Shown one piece after another: positions 11,886 through 11,926 of a stretch of DNA of 11,926 nucleotides. The first letter of the stretch is position 1. Every line of letters begins with the position of its first letter. The notes below the pieces were generated by a model. The model was not told the DNA's origin, searched no databases, and saw nothing but the letters and a program-made list of their open reading frames with translations. The stretch is from Methanocorpusculum sp. MCE (lineage in GTDB: Archaea; Halobacteriota; Methanomicrobia; Methanomicrobiales; Methanocorpusculaceae): positions 1 to 11,926 of the forward strand of contig NIZU01000012.1 of NCBI GenBank assembly GCA_003315675.1, read 5' to 3'. Made by a program: the position numbers and the translations under genes.

Positions 11886-11926
11886 ATGTATGGGGACTTT
11901 CAGCAGCTTTGGTCTCAACCAGGCAT
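11886..11926 (+). CDS. Probable start of the IS transposase gene (partial)
   Basis: ATG at 11886 opens a frame reading MYGDFQQLWSQPG up to the window edge. Its distance of about 35 bases from the inner edge of the terminal repeat suits an IS transposase start. No good ribosome-binding site is seen, and an in-frame TTG at 11877 is an alternative. The visible 13 residues cannot be compared with the transposase at the other end of the window because that copy lacks its N-terminus. Confidence 0.5.
   Translation, partial: MYGDFQQLWSQPG

Larger units (their letters stand above)
11823..11926 (+). mobile_element. Insertion sequence, left end (truncated by window)
   Basis: The left terminal repeat is followed by a short AT-rich leader with a perfect 12-bp palindrome GAAAGTACTTTC (11855-11866) and then an open frame. 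By its terminal repeat it belongs to the same or a very close IS as the element at 1-970, and it points the same way. The rest of the element lies beyond the window. Confidence 0.8.

Overview
The window looks like a piece of a methanogenic archaeon's chromosome, most likely order Methanomicrobiales and possibly Methanocorpusculum. I infer this from archaeal TATA-like promoters, GGAGG ribosome-binding sites, a DUF4013 membrane protein, and a complete membrane-bound [NiFe] hydrogenase of the Mbh type; the species is a guess. No rRNA, tRNA or CRISPR was seen.

Layout. Positions 1-970 hold the right part of an IS5/IS4-superfamily insertion sequence: the transposase C-terminal two thirds, then a second truncated copy of its last ~247 bp in tandem, ending in a clean terminal repeat. 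Positions ~1040-2430 carry two minus-strand membrane-protein genes: a DUF4013 protein, and a small two- to three-helix protein whose natural start appears to be separated from its body by a frameshift in an A8 run. Positions 2431-2673 hold the candidate mbh promoter/leader region. Positions 2674-10841 are one tight 14-gene plus-strand operon, mbhABCDEFGHIJKLMN, in the same order as in Pyrococcus furiosus. A GNAT acetyltransferase gene follows 6 bp later (10848-11321). Positions 11322-11822 are non-coding, with T-tracts, hairpins and a long imperfect palindrome. From 11823 to the window end lies the left end of an IS whose 28-bp terminal repeat is the exact inverse of the one at 943-970, followed by what looks like the start of its transposase gene.

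How the genes work together. MbhJKLMN form the hydrogenase arm: the electron-input ferredoxin-like subunit N, small subunit J, large [NiFe] subunit L, NuoC-like K and the NuoH-like membrane anchor M. MbhA-H are the Mrp-type Na+/H+ antiporter module, and MbhI links the two. In the known family, reduced ferredoxin gives electrons to protons to make H2 while the membrane arm exports Na+ or H+; in a hydrogenotrophic methanogen the complex may also run backwards, using the ion gradient and H2 to reduce ferredoxin for CO2 fixation and biosynthesis. All four NiFe cysteines are present in MbhL, so this is a hydrogenase and not the related sulfur-reducing Mbx/Mbs complex. Nearly every gene junction is an ATGA stop-start overlap.

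The most notable structural feature is that the whole region 971-11822 is bracketed by two IS ends in direct orientation, the layout of a composite transposon or of a deletion/amplification-prone segment.
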